The notes under the pieces are model-generated. The model did no database searches and was not told the origin of the DNA. It worked only from the letters and a program-made list of their open reading frames with translations. Shown here one piece after another: positions 36,340 to 47,497 of a DNA stretch of 64,000 nucleotides (position 1 is its first letter; each line of letters opens with the position of its first letter). A program made the position numbers and the translations under genes. The stretch is from Anas platyrhynchos (Eukaryota > Chordata > Aves > Anseriformes > Anatidae): positions 139,802,501 through 139,866,500 of the forward strand of contig NC_092588.1 in assembly GCF_047663525.1 (NCBI RefSeq), written 5' to 3'.

Positions 36340-36760
36340 AAGTGTGAATGGAGTAGTGTGATTAATCAAAAGTGAAGTGCAGATCATAGAACAGGAAGCT
36401 CAAAGAAGACTGAGAAAATTACTTAATTGGAAAGCACCAGGAAAAGGGCAGAATCCCCAGTCATTAGCTAAAGAGCTTTACAAAGTAAGATCCCCAGTTC
36501 AGAATACATATACTAAAAGCTGGGAAAGCATGCATTTAACTAGATAATATCACATGGATTAAAATAACTGGAAGGATGCAAGATGCACTACACGAGAACT
36601 AGCTAAGGTGGTTTGATGTTCCTAGTGAATGTATATGACACACAGATGTCAAAATATTGCCTGACCTTTTGGACTGCATGGAACAAAAAGGCTTTCTTGG
36701 CAGCTCAGGCTATGCTACCTGTGACATATTTCTGGTAAATGAGTTCTTGTATCAGATAAA
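36155..36760 (+). mobile_element. Degraded non-LTR reverse transcriptase remnant, not CR1; R4/Dong-like suspected
   Basis: Translation of the + strand in shifting frames gives three signatures in the right order. T-V-T-N-E-P is at 36184-36201. A leucine/arginine-rich helix leading into N-W-K-A-P-G is at 36425-36442. M-E-Q-K-G, then G-S-S-G-Y-A-T-C-D-I-F-L-V-N at about 36678-36740, is where R4/Dong elements have an E-E-Q-K-G...G-C-x-D-x-L-L-I-N stretch. CR1 has K-S-x-G-P-D and Q-H-G-F at these places, so it fits poorly. Stops and frameshifts are frequent, and an (AAAT)16 microsatellite interrupts it. A shorter relative lies at 26060-26160. The match is to remembered family features; the clade call is tentative. 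Confidence 0.4.
36278..36341. repeat. (AAAT)n microsatellite
   Basis: Sixteen perfect tetranucleotide units, lying inside the LINE-like remnant. Confidence 0.97.
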
Positions 36761-36790
36761 AAGAGCCTGAGGAAAGAAGGCAGACCTGAC

Positions 36791-39700
36791 AACATTGCAG
36801 AACAGTCCTTTCCAGGAAAAGGCAAATACAAGTTTCAAGACCTCACCAGGGAGGATTCCTCCAAATGTTTTGAAGCACTCTTTAGAGGAAATTTATCTGA
36901 GACCAAAAACATAGGAATAGCATGATGAATCAGTCAGAACAGGAGAAAGCTGGAGGAAAGGACATTTTTTGTATGTTATGACACCAGTCAAAGCTGAGCT
37001 CATAATTCATCTGTGTTACAGTCACCCATTATTGTTCTATTACTTCATTCCTCTATTCCTTCTTCTGCCTCAGCTTTCTCTTTTTCTGTGTATTCCATCT
37101 CTTTCCCTTTCTGCTGTAAATAAGCATGTGGTTCAGTAAGAGTATCTCCCTGATACTGGTTTAATTAACACCTATAAATTCAGATATTTTGGTCAAATAT
37201 TTTTCTGATATGATAATACCTTTTTTTATGAAGCTCTGAGAGTACTGCCAACAGAATGGAAATTCCCCAGGATCAAAAGCTTTTGTTCAAAAGTAGATAT
37301 GAAATACAAGTTTTCTAAATCTCATGTACTCTTTTAGCTTCATAATGTCTTTCAGTATTTCTCTTGCATGTGCCTGTCTATTTTGCTCCCCACACACCAT
37401 CAAAAAATATCTGGGATGTTCCTCTTATTTACAGCCAGAATACATGATGTAGATATGTCTGAAAGTTTGTGGCTTCTGCTTTGAACTTGAAAATTTTTGC
37501 CAAGCATTACTTCAAATTGCTATGCTAGAATGAAATTGAATAGAATTGTGGTATCATCTTTAAAAGGCAACATGTCAGAAGATTAATTGTAATGCTGAAA
37601 ATACAAGAAAAAAAACTATGCAATTATTCATGTTGTCCTGAGGAAATCATTAATCTTTCATTTGCAGCCAAGCAAACTGGAGATGATGGGTGGGCTCTGT
37701 ATAGGACAAGCGTTATGAGGATGTAAGTGTTACGCATTTTTTTAATACTGCTACCAATTCACACAAGAAATTTGGCAACACGTGATAGGCTACATTGATG
37801 CTCAATTCCAATATAAAAAGTTCTGGCTCACTGACTGTCTGAGAAATTGTTCTTTGTCATATAATCTAGTGGCAGAAGAGGAAACAAACAGATGTAACTT
37901 TAACCAACTCTAGTTACTAGGAATTCGTTCAGGCAATCAAGTGGTCTTCAATTAGATGAATGTACACAGCACCTGAACTGATAATATTCTAAGCATGTGC
38001 ACCCTTCTGAATCTGCAAAACAGATGCAAATAAATTCAGGTCTTCAAAATATAGCTGCTATTTTTCTGAGTAGCAAAGGATTAGCAAAATGCAAGGAAAG
38101 GGTCATGGAAAAAGCGTGACATGCTTCATTGTTAATACTAATTAACAGTAGGTATAACTCAAATATCTCTCCATATCTCTTTTGCTACAGAGTAGAGTAT
38201 CCCTGAAGTACAGCTGCTTTCCTGCTTTTGCCTGGGTTCTGAAAACTTCGTCCCTACCTGTTGGACATAGCAATGGAGTCACTGCCTCCCATAGATGTTC
38301 ACACACCAGAGGAAGTTTGTGCATGAGCTTAAAAAATGTATTAAATTAGAAAAGCCCCATGTCTCCTCTGCACAAAATTGCTCAGTATTAGAGAATGTTT
38401 TGTAGACCTCTCAGCAAAGAGCTTCTTCTAGGCACCCGTAGCTGTCTTCTACAGGTCCCCATGAATTAGACAACAAGGACACTAATTTACATTTGAAGGA
38501 GTTAGACATCTACCTTCTGCATTTTTCCCAAAAATGCTACAAACTCTTCATACATATCTCTGCAAAGACTTGTTTTATGTGAAGGTAGCATCTGGTACGG
38601 TTGACTTCCAACTGCCAGCTGTGCTTGTGGTGCATACAAAAGAGGAGACACTCCAGATCATTCCTCTAAGCATATGGATTTCCATCCACAAAGTCCTCCA
38701 AGGCCCATGTGTACAAGTTCCCACAAGGAAGCCTCTGTCAATGAAAGTTTAGCCTAAGACATAATTCCCAAGACTCCAGAGCCTTTCAGTTTAGACCTTT
38801 GCCTGGGGAACAACCAGGCAGAGCCCTGGCCATACTGCCATGCTTTCAGGAAGCAATAGAATAAACTGGGGCAATTCGGGCACCTCAAGACCAAGGGATA
38901 ACAGAGGTCTCTGCCTTGTTTTCTTTTCTGTTTTTGTAAAATGATACCACCTTCTTCTTCATCTCCTTTTAGCTATCCTTACACTCCCTACCATCTGCAA
39001 CTGCCAAATAGCAACATAATAAGCAAGTCTCCGTTAAATAGAGAGCAACAACCAGACCCATTATACCAGGAAAGCAAGGAAAAATGCTTACCCAGGACTA
39101 GGTCTTCAGAGACTGAAGCATCAGCTACAGCATCTTCCCAGTTGAGTCAAGGAAGGCTTTTCCCCTGTTAACAGGATGCTCCTGGGCTAGAATATGAGCC
39201 AAAACTTCCCAAAACTGACTGGTCTGCAAAAAGAGGAACAAGGAGTTATCAGTGCAACCATACAAGCAGATCTCACTATGTCCAAAACAGGGTAATTCTT
39301 ATGATGCTTTAGTTTATTGTCCTCTGTGGCCTCTTCAGATTTAAGATTTGCTAATGGGAACATTTGTCATTTTTAAGATACGGATGACAACGCTTATGAA
39401 AATATGCAAAATTAGCAGGTGGATTCCATAAACTTTTTTCTTAAAAGATATGCTGCTCTTTGTGCTCTGAAGGCATCCATCTGATTTTCAAGACTTTTGG
39501 GAGTATTGAAGACAAAGACTTTCATCCAAACCTGAATGTACCGTACATTTCAAAACCTCTACAGATTTATACCAGCACAATTGAAAGCCAAATTTCACTT
39601 TCCATTTGTTATTACTTATTGAGTTTATAGATGGCCTGGCTAATGTGATATATGTTTTAAGACCCAAAATATTGCTGTACATTTCTGAATATTCAGAATG

Positions 39701-40254
39701 TTTTGCAGTTAGCTCTGTGCTGCACAAATTGCAAGAATATTCACCCAGACCACAAAAATGGGTCTGAATTTTCTGCCAAAGGAAAGAAAATAAATATATT
39801 ATTTTTCACTTCTTTCTGATATTGTACTTTTCCTCTCTCACCAGTATTCCAAGCCTGAAAGATAGCTGAAGCTATGTGATTGAGTTCCCCCATGAAATAC
39901 CATTTTGTATGATTTAGCTCAAATAAAAATAAATAAATATCTATTAAAACAGCAGAGTTCATGGATCAGAGAAAAATATCTAATCAAAATTCTTTCTCAC
40001 ATTGTTTTATTCAGGCTTATCCCTACAAGGCTGGCATAACTCCATGGCAGTCTTCTGCTTGCTGTGGATGTTCTGTCAATTTATTGCACTAAGCCAGAGA
40101 ACAAAACACAGAGATCTCCAGCAACTTCCAGATGTGATACATACATTACCTTTAAACAGACTCCATCAGCTGCCTGGCAGCATTTTTATGAAATGCTCTT
40201 CTAAGAGATGTTTGAAAGAGCATCTCTGATCTTGCATTCTCTGGTATCTCTTTT
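36791..40254. other. Unassigned AT-rich DNA
   Basis: About 3.5 kb without recognised genes or repeats. Open frames such as 38534-38752 + and 38941-39171 + have no family resemblance or supporting splice context. Confidence 0.55.
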
Positions 40255-40556
40255 AGGGCTACTAAGATAACTGGAGCATCCTTCATATGAGGACAGGCTG
40301 AGAGAACTGGGCCTGGTTAGCCTGGAAAAGAGAAGACTGAGGGGAGACCTCATTAATATGTATAAATATCTGAGGGAAGGGTGTCGGGAGGATGGAGTCA
40401 GACTCTTTTCAGTTGTGCCCAGCAATATGACAAGAGGAAATGGACACAAACTGAAGCACAGGAAGTTCTATCTGAATATGAGAGGGCACTTCTTTACTGT
40501 GAGGGTGACAGAGCACTGGAACAGGTTGCCCAGAGAGGTTCTGATACTTTTATGAG
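40255..40556 (+). mobile_element. CR1 LINE C-terminal ORF2 fragment
   Basis: In sense orientation it encodes the end of ORF2: [17 protein letters not shown], then [15 protein letters not shown] and [10 protein letters not shown]. The stretch from gaggacaggctgagagaactg is standard CR1. The frame breaks once (between the W-N-R-L-P frame and its neighbour), and the element stops at 40556 before the usual 3' untranslated tip, so it is truncated on both sides. Confidence 0.9.
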
Positions 40557-43500
40557 TAGCAGTGAAGAAAAATATATTTTTATTAAGATTCTCTGATAGT
40601 GATTTGATGCCTTCATTCTGCTGAGGGCTCACCTAGATGAGTCCACCAGAACATCTTTAAGAAGAAAGTATTACAAAACAGGGCAGTCATAATGACTGAT
40701 TTGGTCTGGGCGCTCTTTAATGTTGCATCTCTATTTTAAAAAGCAAGAACATGTAAATACAAGTCTTTACAATATTGATTTCATTCTGATTGGCCAGTTT
40801 GTGCTTTCAGATGTCGATAAAATGTGATTGGTACAGACCAATATAGATGTTTTAGCAGACACATATGAAAATCCCTGTATTCCCATCATACTGGGTCTTT
40901 CTCTGCTATTTTATGTTAGTGGCTATTCCTGCTTGACTGACAATTTGCTACACAGAGAAGGGACATCTACAGATTTTGCTTCAAAGGCACAGTACTGGGC
41001 AGCTAGAAACTATCAGGGTCTCTTAAGCTTCTGATAGCTTATTAGTTTTTGCTAAAGGCTTTGCAAGATCCTTGCTAGATCCTTGCTAGCAAGTATTAGG
41101 TAAAAGAAATCTTGTTTGGTGGATGAAGTCACTGCTGTTCTTTTTGTTCTTACAAAGCAGTAAACAAGCAGAACAACACTCTATAAATAATACCATTTAA
41201 AAATCCTGGCAGTTTTTCAAATTTCAAAAAAACAATATTTCTTCTGAATGCTATAAAGGAGAATAAATTGAATTTTCATTCTGCTGAGTAGTATATGCCA
41301 CTTGTAAACATTATAAGTCTATTTATCAAGCAGGGCAAAACACAACTACTAATAAACTGAGAGGCTAGATTCTTATTATAACAGTCTAATAAAAAGAATT
41401 CTCCCTTACCTTGTTTTATGCTGTCTTCTATGAAACAGAAAGAAAATACATTTTCATGTGCTTATATTCACCACCCTCTCCCATAGTCACACCTTTGAAA
41501 AACCCATCCGTGTTTCAGGAAAGTTATTGAAAAAATGAGTACTTGGAAATAGGAAAAATAATAAGATATTTATGTTAACGAGCAATAAATTGCATCCAGG
41601 TCTGTGCACCTCATTTATTCAATTCTTCAGGAGGAAGTCCACAGGTAGACTAATCATATCATTAAAATGTCACAACCCTTAGACAGTAGCTTCCAGGGTG
41701 GCAGGAGGGGGAGGAGAAGGGGGGAAGGGGGAGAATGGGAGCATGCTATGTTATTAACTTGTCAAAAGGCTTATGGTGGTTTTATATCACCTTCTATTTT
41801 CCTGTCCTACAAACAGTCTCAAGAGCGATCCCTGATGTGAAGCTGAGGGACTACAGATGAGCTGGATAGTTTTTGCATACAACCTTTAATATCATCCTCA
41901 ACGTGTGTTACTTTACAGATTCATTCTGTCCTGCATTCGTGTAGCTGATGCTGCATGCATGATAAGGCCTTGCACAAACAAGCCTGTCGTCTCAAAGTTT
42001 ATGAATGACTCCTTGCATCTCATCCATGGAAATCAGCACAGATTAAGATGTTTGAGACACTCACTGTATTTAGTGCCCAAGAGACCCCTCATACATGCCA
42101 GGAATCTCACTTTCTCACTTGTTTGCAATATGCCAAACCCACTCTTAAAAGTTTTACAAAGTGAACCATCCACTCCTATGGCATTCCATGTTCCTTGTTC
42201 TGTCCTTAAATGCAATTACATGAACATAGCAGGTCAACTTCTTTCTCTTCTAGACCTAAAGTAACTCTACCTTACCTCTGTATAGTGAATATATACCTCT
42301 TTAGGAGCCCTTTCTTTGTGTTTTAATTTGCTATAACTTTCAGAGTAACTAAGTGAACATGCAACAGACACATTGCCTTTTAAGCACAGAAGTTTTAGAC
42401 ACTTTTTATATTAAATCCATGTTTTCTTCCCTTCTGTGTTTTCCACCGAATTAAAGACCAGGTAATTTTTCAGTGGCCTGTCCACTTCAGCTCTACATCC
42501 ATGTAAACCAAAATTCTGACTAGGCAACTATACCAATAGATTTAGTCCATCATTTGAAATCAAAATTTTTATTTCACTGTGATACAGCAGCAAAGAAGAA
42601 GCTGAAAGTTCACCCCAGATTGCTTTCTTTTGCAAGGAAGAGAGACTTTTGTACGAAAGTTGATCAACCCAAAATGTCAGCCTTCAGAAGGAGGTGAAGG
42701 TATATTTTATATATTTTGAAGGTATGAAGGTATATTTTATTATATTTTATAGCATATATTTTATGCTATATCTGCTATGGGTTCTTTCTTGGCACATTTC
42801 TGTTAAAGAAAATTTCACTGGAATTTTACTGTACCTAGAAGAATTCACCTAGGCTTAGAAGCACAGCAAATTGCTGCAGGGATATACTTTAAAGATATTA
42901 GTTTTCTCTGTACAAGAAGATTATTTTCCTCTTTTATTAATTAATGTAACATTATGTCCTTTACCAAAGTGATTTTTCCATATACTGTCTTTCTTTTAAA
43001 CCAATTTCATTACCTCCTGTGATAGCAGCCAATATGTCTTGTAGTAAACGTTAAATTGTTATGCCAGGAGGCATAACAAATATGACACAATGAGTACTTG
43101 GTACTGGACAACTAAATTGTTTTATTTAAAATATAATTTTACAATGTAACACATCTTCTTTGCAAAATGACAGTTTTTCATTAAATTTGCCAATATTCTC
43201 CACCACAAGGTCCTTACCAGTTCTGTATTCAAAAGAAACAGGAATAATCATAGGAGCTAAAACCACAGCTAAACCCTTCCTCTTGTACATACCAGCAGAG
43301 AAGCACAAGGTTCCCTTCATCTTGTCCTAGCCCTTCCTTTCCGCACCTCTTTTGTGTACTTCTACTTCTTCTGTGACCTGGACCTAACTCTTATAAAGGA
43401 GTAACAAGGGACCACAGGTCCAGGTCTAAACAGTGGGACTTTGCCTCTGGGTGCTAGTTATTATTTTTGCTATAAAGGGAGACTGAAGCCTCTGTCGCTC

Positions 43501-43904
43501 TTCTGAGAGAGCAGACAGATTGGATTTGAAACATAAAAGGAGGCTGAATGTTCCCTGGGTGAATATGTTAACCACAAGCCTGTTATTCAAGGCATGGGTG
43601 GAGGTATGAGTATAATCACGATTGCATAAAAGTGAGAACAGCTCAGGAGGCCAGGACTTGTACTGAAGACTCAGGTATCTGTGGACTTCAGAAGATAGCT
43701 TGGCAGGTTTCTTCCCAGGACAGCAAAGGACATGTATCTAACCTGGATCTTCCTATCATGGCTATAGATGCAGATCTCTGGTGAACAATTAGGCTTTATG
43801 GGGCATCACTCGATGACCTTCAGCAAAGTCCCTACAGGTGCAAGCACTTAGTAAATAACAACACAATTATTTTGTAATCACTAACAAGAAGAAGCGAGAT
43901 AAAC
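40557..43904. other. Unassigned AT-rich DNA
   Basis: No recognised gene or transposon. A G-rich block is at 41707-41739, and imperfect repetition of gaaggtatattttat is at 42700-42770. The 119-codon + frame 41905-42264 is the longest one in the window outside repeats but has no recognisable domain. Confidence 0.5.
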
Positions 43905-44770
43905 CTGGAGTGTGGAAGATTATTTAGATATTAGAGATGCCAAAGTCAGCAGGGCTTGACAACATGCCCCCAAGAGTATATACAGCAGTAGCCAGAGCAG
44001 TATCAAACCTATCAGCACTTATTTCTGAGAATGCTTAGATGACATTGAGATCCTAAAGGACTGGAAAAGGGCAAAGAAAAAATCATTCCAAAAGAGAAAA
44101 AGATGTAGCTAAGGAATTAGAGACTATTCAACCTAACTTTAGTACCCCAAGGATCTGTGGAATAAATTATCAAATAATCTATCAGTTCATTAGCACCAAG
44201 AGGGTAATAAGTACCATTTAACATGTATTTGTCAAAAACAAATTGTACTCATGAAATATAATTTTCTTCTTTGACAAAATAATTGGCTAAGTAGATGTGT
44301 GGGAAGCACAAATGTGACATATCTTGTCTTTGGTATGGCTTTTGACAGAGACCAATATTACATCCCCATAATCAAGCTAGAGAAATATATTCTACATAAA
44401 ACTGCTGTGCAGAAGGTTGAAAAAAGAATAGTTAAAAACCTGTTTTCTACTAGAAGGAGACTGAATGGTTTCTTACAAAGATATGTATTAAGCTTTACAT
44501 TCTTCAATATTTTCGTGAAGGTGACAAATGATACAGAGAATATGTTGTCAAAATTAACAGATGACATCAAATAGAAAACTCTCTGAATAAAAGATTTAAA
44601 ATTCAAAATGATCTTAACAACTCTGAGAAATGGCCTAAAAGAAAAAGTCTGATATATGATGTGTTACTTATGAGGTACATCACATGAGAAGGGAAAAGAC
44701 TGAATGCATAAAAGCAAAATATGTAGTTAAGTTAACAACTACATTAGGAAAAGATCAGAAGTATATGGCA
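43905..44770 (+). mobile_element. Ancient CR1-type LINE ORF2 remnant
   Basis: The + strand still spells, in order: K-S-A-G-L-D-N-M-P-P-R-V (fingers, 43930-43966), L-K-D-W-K-R-A-K near 44054-44077, Y-L-V-F-G-M-A-F-D near 44320-44346 (motif A, with the catalytic Asp region altered), and L-S-K-L-T-D-D-I-K at about 44545-44570 (motif C, where CR1 has L-S-K-F-A-D-D-T-K). It ends with N-D-L-N-N-S-E-K-W. Frame breaks and stops are numerous. Spacing agrees with CR1 ORF2 apart from losses between motifs. It is much older than the neighbouring CR1 at 44815, from which it reads in the opposite direction. Confidence 0.75.
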
Positions 44771-44814
44771 AATAGCAATGCTTCTTCATAAAAGGGAAAT
44801 CTTTTTCGAACACA

Positions 44815-47497
44815 TAGAATCATAGAATAACCCAAGTTGGAAGGGACGCATAAGGATCATCAAGTCCAACTTCTGGCACCACACAGGTCTGCCCAAAAGT
44901 TTAGACCATGTGACTAAGTGCACAGTCCAATCACCTTTTAAATTCAAATGGGGTTTGTGCAGTGACTACATCCCTGGGAAGCCTGTTCCAGTGTGCAACC
45001 ACCCTCTCGGTGAAGAACCTCTTCCTGATGTCCAGCCTAAACTTCCCCTGCCTCAGCTTAACACCATTCCCATGGGTCCTATCACTGGTGTTTACAGAGA
45101 ATAGGTCACCTGCCTCTCCACTCCCCTCGCAAGGAAGTTGTAGACCATGATGAGGTCCCCCCTCAGCCTCCTCTTCTCCAGGCTGAACAGGCCCAGTGCC
45201 CTCAGCCGCTCCTCATACGTCTTCCCCTCTAGGCCCTTCACCATCTTCACTGTCCTTATCTGGAGGCTCTCCAACAGTTTAATGTCCTTCTTGTACTGTG
45301 GTGCCCAGAACTGCACACAGTACTCAAGGTGAGGCCGCACCAGTGCAGAGTAGAGTGGGACAATCACCACCCTCAACTGACTAGCGATGCCGTGCTTGAT
45401 GCACCCCAGGATACAGTTGGCCTTCCTGGCTGCCAGGGCACACTGCTGGCTCATATTCAGCTTGCTGTCAACCACAACCCCGAGATCCCTCTCTGTGGGG
45501 CTGCTTTCTAGCATCTCATTGCCCAGTCTGCATATATAGCCAGGGTTACCCAGTCCCAGGTGCAGGACCATGCACTTGCCTTTGTTAAACTTCATGTGGT
45601 TGGTGATTGCCCAGATCTCCAATCTGTCCAGATCTCTCTGCAAGGCCTTTCCACCCTCATCAGAGTCCATAATTCCTCCAAGTTTGGTGTCGTCAGCAAA
45701 TTTGCTCAAAACACCTTCTAGTCCTACATCCAAATAATTTATAAAGACATTGAAGAGGACTGGTCCTAAAATGGAGCTTTGAGGGACCCCACTAGTGACC
45801 ATCCACCAGCCAGATGTGGCCCCATTAACCACAACCCTTTGAGCCCTGCCCATCAGCCAACTGCTCACCCATTGTATGATGTTTTTGTTAAGTTGTATGC
45901 TTAACTTAAGTTTTTTCCAGTAGGATCCTATGGGAAACCGTGTCAAAAGCCTTGCTGAAGTCCAAAAAGATCACATCAGCTGGTTTCCCTTGGTCAACTA
46001 GATGGGTGATCTTTTCATAAAAGGAAATCAAATTTGTTAGGCAGTACGCACCCCTCATGAATCCATGTTGGCTGGGACCAATGACTGTATTGTCCCCCAG
46101 ATGCACCTCAATAACTTCAAGAATCATCTTCTCCATAATTTTGCCAGGCACTGACATGAGACTGACAGGCCTGTAATTGCTAGAGTCTTCTTTCTTACCC
46201 TTCTTGAAAATTGGGACAACATTTGCCAGCTTCCAGTCTACTGGGACCTCTCCAAATTCCCAAGATTGTTGAAAAATAATTGAGAGAGGTCCCGCGATGG
46301 TATCAGTCAGCTCTTTAAGCACCCTGGGATGGGTCCCATCTGGACCCACGGACTTGTATGGATCCAGGTGGAGCAGCAAATCCCGCACACGTTTAGAGTT
46401 GGTTGGGAGTTTGTCATTCCCACCATCTTGGTCCTCCCACTCACAGCACCCAGGGTCCCGAAGCCCATCATCAGCATTGAAGACAGAGGTGAAGAAGGCA
46501 TTAAATGTCTCTGCTTTGCCTACGTCACCGTCAGTGAGGAGACCTTCCCCATCAAGTAGTGGACCTATGTTTTCTTTGGTTCTCATTTTTCTGTTAACGT
46601 ATCTAAAAAAAACTTTTTTATTGTCTCTCACAGACATGGCCAGCTTCAACTCTAGTTGGGCTTTGGCCCCATGAATTTTCTCCCTACAAACACGAACAGC
46701 ATCCCTGTATTCCTTCCTCATCACCTGACTCTCCTTCCAGCAGCTGTACACTTTCTTTTTCCATCTAAGCTCCAGTAGAAATTCCCTGGTCAGCCAGGCT
46801 GGCCTTCTGCCCCGCCTGCCTGCCTTCCGATATTTTGGAATTGCCTGATCTTGTGCTTTTAGGACGCAGTTCTTAAAGACTGACCAGAACTGATGGACAC
46901 CAATGCCTTCAAAAGCAGCTTCCCAGGGAACCTTGCTGACTAGTTCCATGAGCAACCCGAAGTCTGCTTTCCCCATATCCAGGGCTGAAGTTTTGTTGGC
47001 AGTTTTCCTTCTGTCACCATAAATTCTAAACTCAAACCCTTCATGGTCACTATCACCAAGATGGCCACCAATTGCCACGTCTCCCACAAGACCCTCTCTG
47101 TTTTCCAGCAACAGATCAAGGGGGACACCTTCCCTTAGCACCTGCACCAAGAAGTTATCATCTAGGTGCTTTATGAACCTCCTGGACTTGCTCGTGTCAG
47201 CCGTGTGGTGATCCCAGTTGATGTCTGGCAAGTTGAAATCTCCCATAAGGACAAGGGGTTTTGATCTTGAAGCATCTCTTCGTTCTGCAAAGAATAATTC
47301 ATTGGCGTTGTCATCCTGGTTGGGTGGTCTGTAATAGATTCCCACAACGACATCCCCTTTATTTGTTTGTCCCTTAATCCTTACCCAGAGACTCTCAACT
47401 TTGCTATCCCCAACTTGAAGTTCCACACAGTCCAGCCCATGCTTCACATACATCGCCACCCCACCACCTCGCCTACCCTTCCAGTCCCCCCACATAC
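44815..47497 (-). mobile_element. Long, young-looking CR1 LINE, 5'-truncated
   Basis: Starts on + with the reversed tip catagaatcatagaataaccc and ends at about 47497, inside the endonuclease domain. At 2.7 kb it is the longest transposon in the window; full CR1 elements are about 4.5 kb, so ORF1 and the start of ORF2 are gone, as is usual for incomplete target-primed reverse transcription. The 3' untranslated part equals that of 12567-12827. No poly(A) tail and no convincing target duplication are visible, both normal for CR1. It meets the ancient CR1 remnant at 43905-44770 tail to tail. Confidence 0.96.
44931..47495 (-). pseudogene. CR1 ORF2: apurinic-like endonuclease plus reverse transcriptase, broken
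   Basis: The protein would nick target DNA and copy the element's RNA there. The first open segment (47495-45906, 529 codons, no internal stop) has the endonuclease signatures G-D-F-N (residues 85-88) and S-D-H (149-151). It then enters the reverse transcriptase: G-P-D-G-T-H-P (384-390), Y-R-P-V-S-L (441-446) and motif [10 protein letters not shown] (510-518). A one-base shift in the A-run near 45915 moves the reading to a second segment (45946-45092) with S-G-V-P-Q-S-S (52-58; the usual Gly is Ser) and the catalytic F-A-D-D (83-86). A second shift near 45120 moves the C-terminal part ([15 protein letters not shown]) to a third frame ending at a TGA at 44931. The N-terminal ~100 residues of the endonuclease are missing. 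It is dead, but few changes separate it from an open sequence. Frames on the + strand here are antisense shadows. Confidence 0.93.

Noticed and set aside
36278..36341. Regularly spaced direct repeats, considered as CRISPR-like
   Set aside because: A plain tetranucleotide microsatellite without spacers; the same holds for the other arrays in the window.
46297..46674. 125-codon + frame
   Set aside because: Antisense of the CR1 ORF2 reverse transcriptase linker; the minus strand is the coding one.
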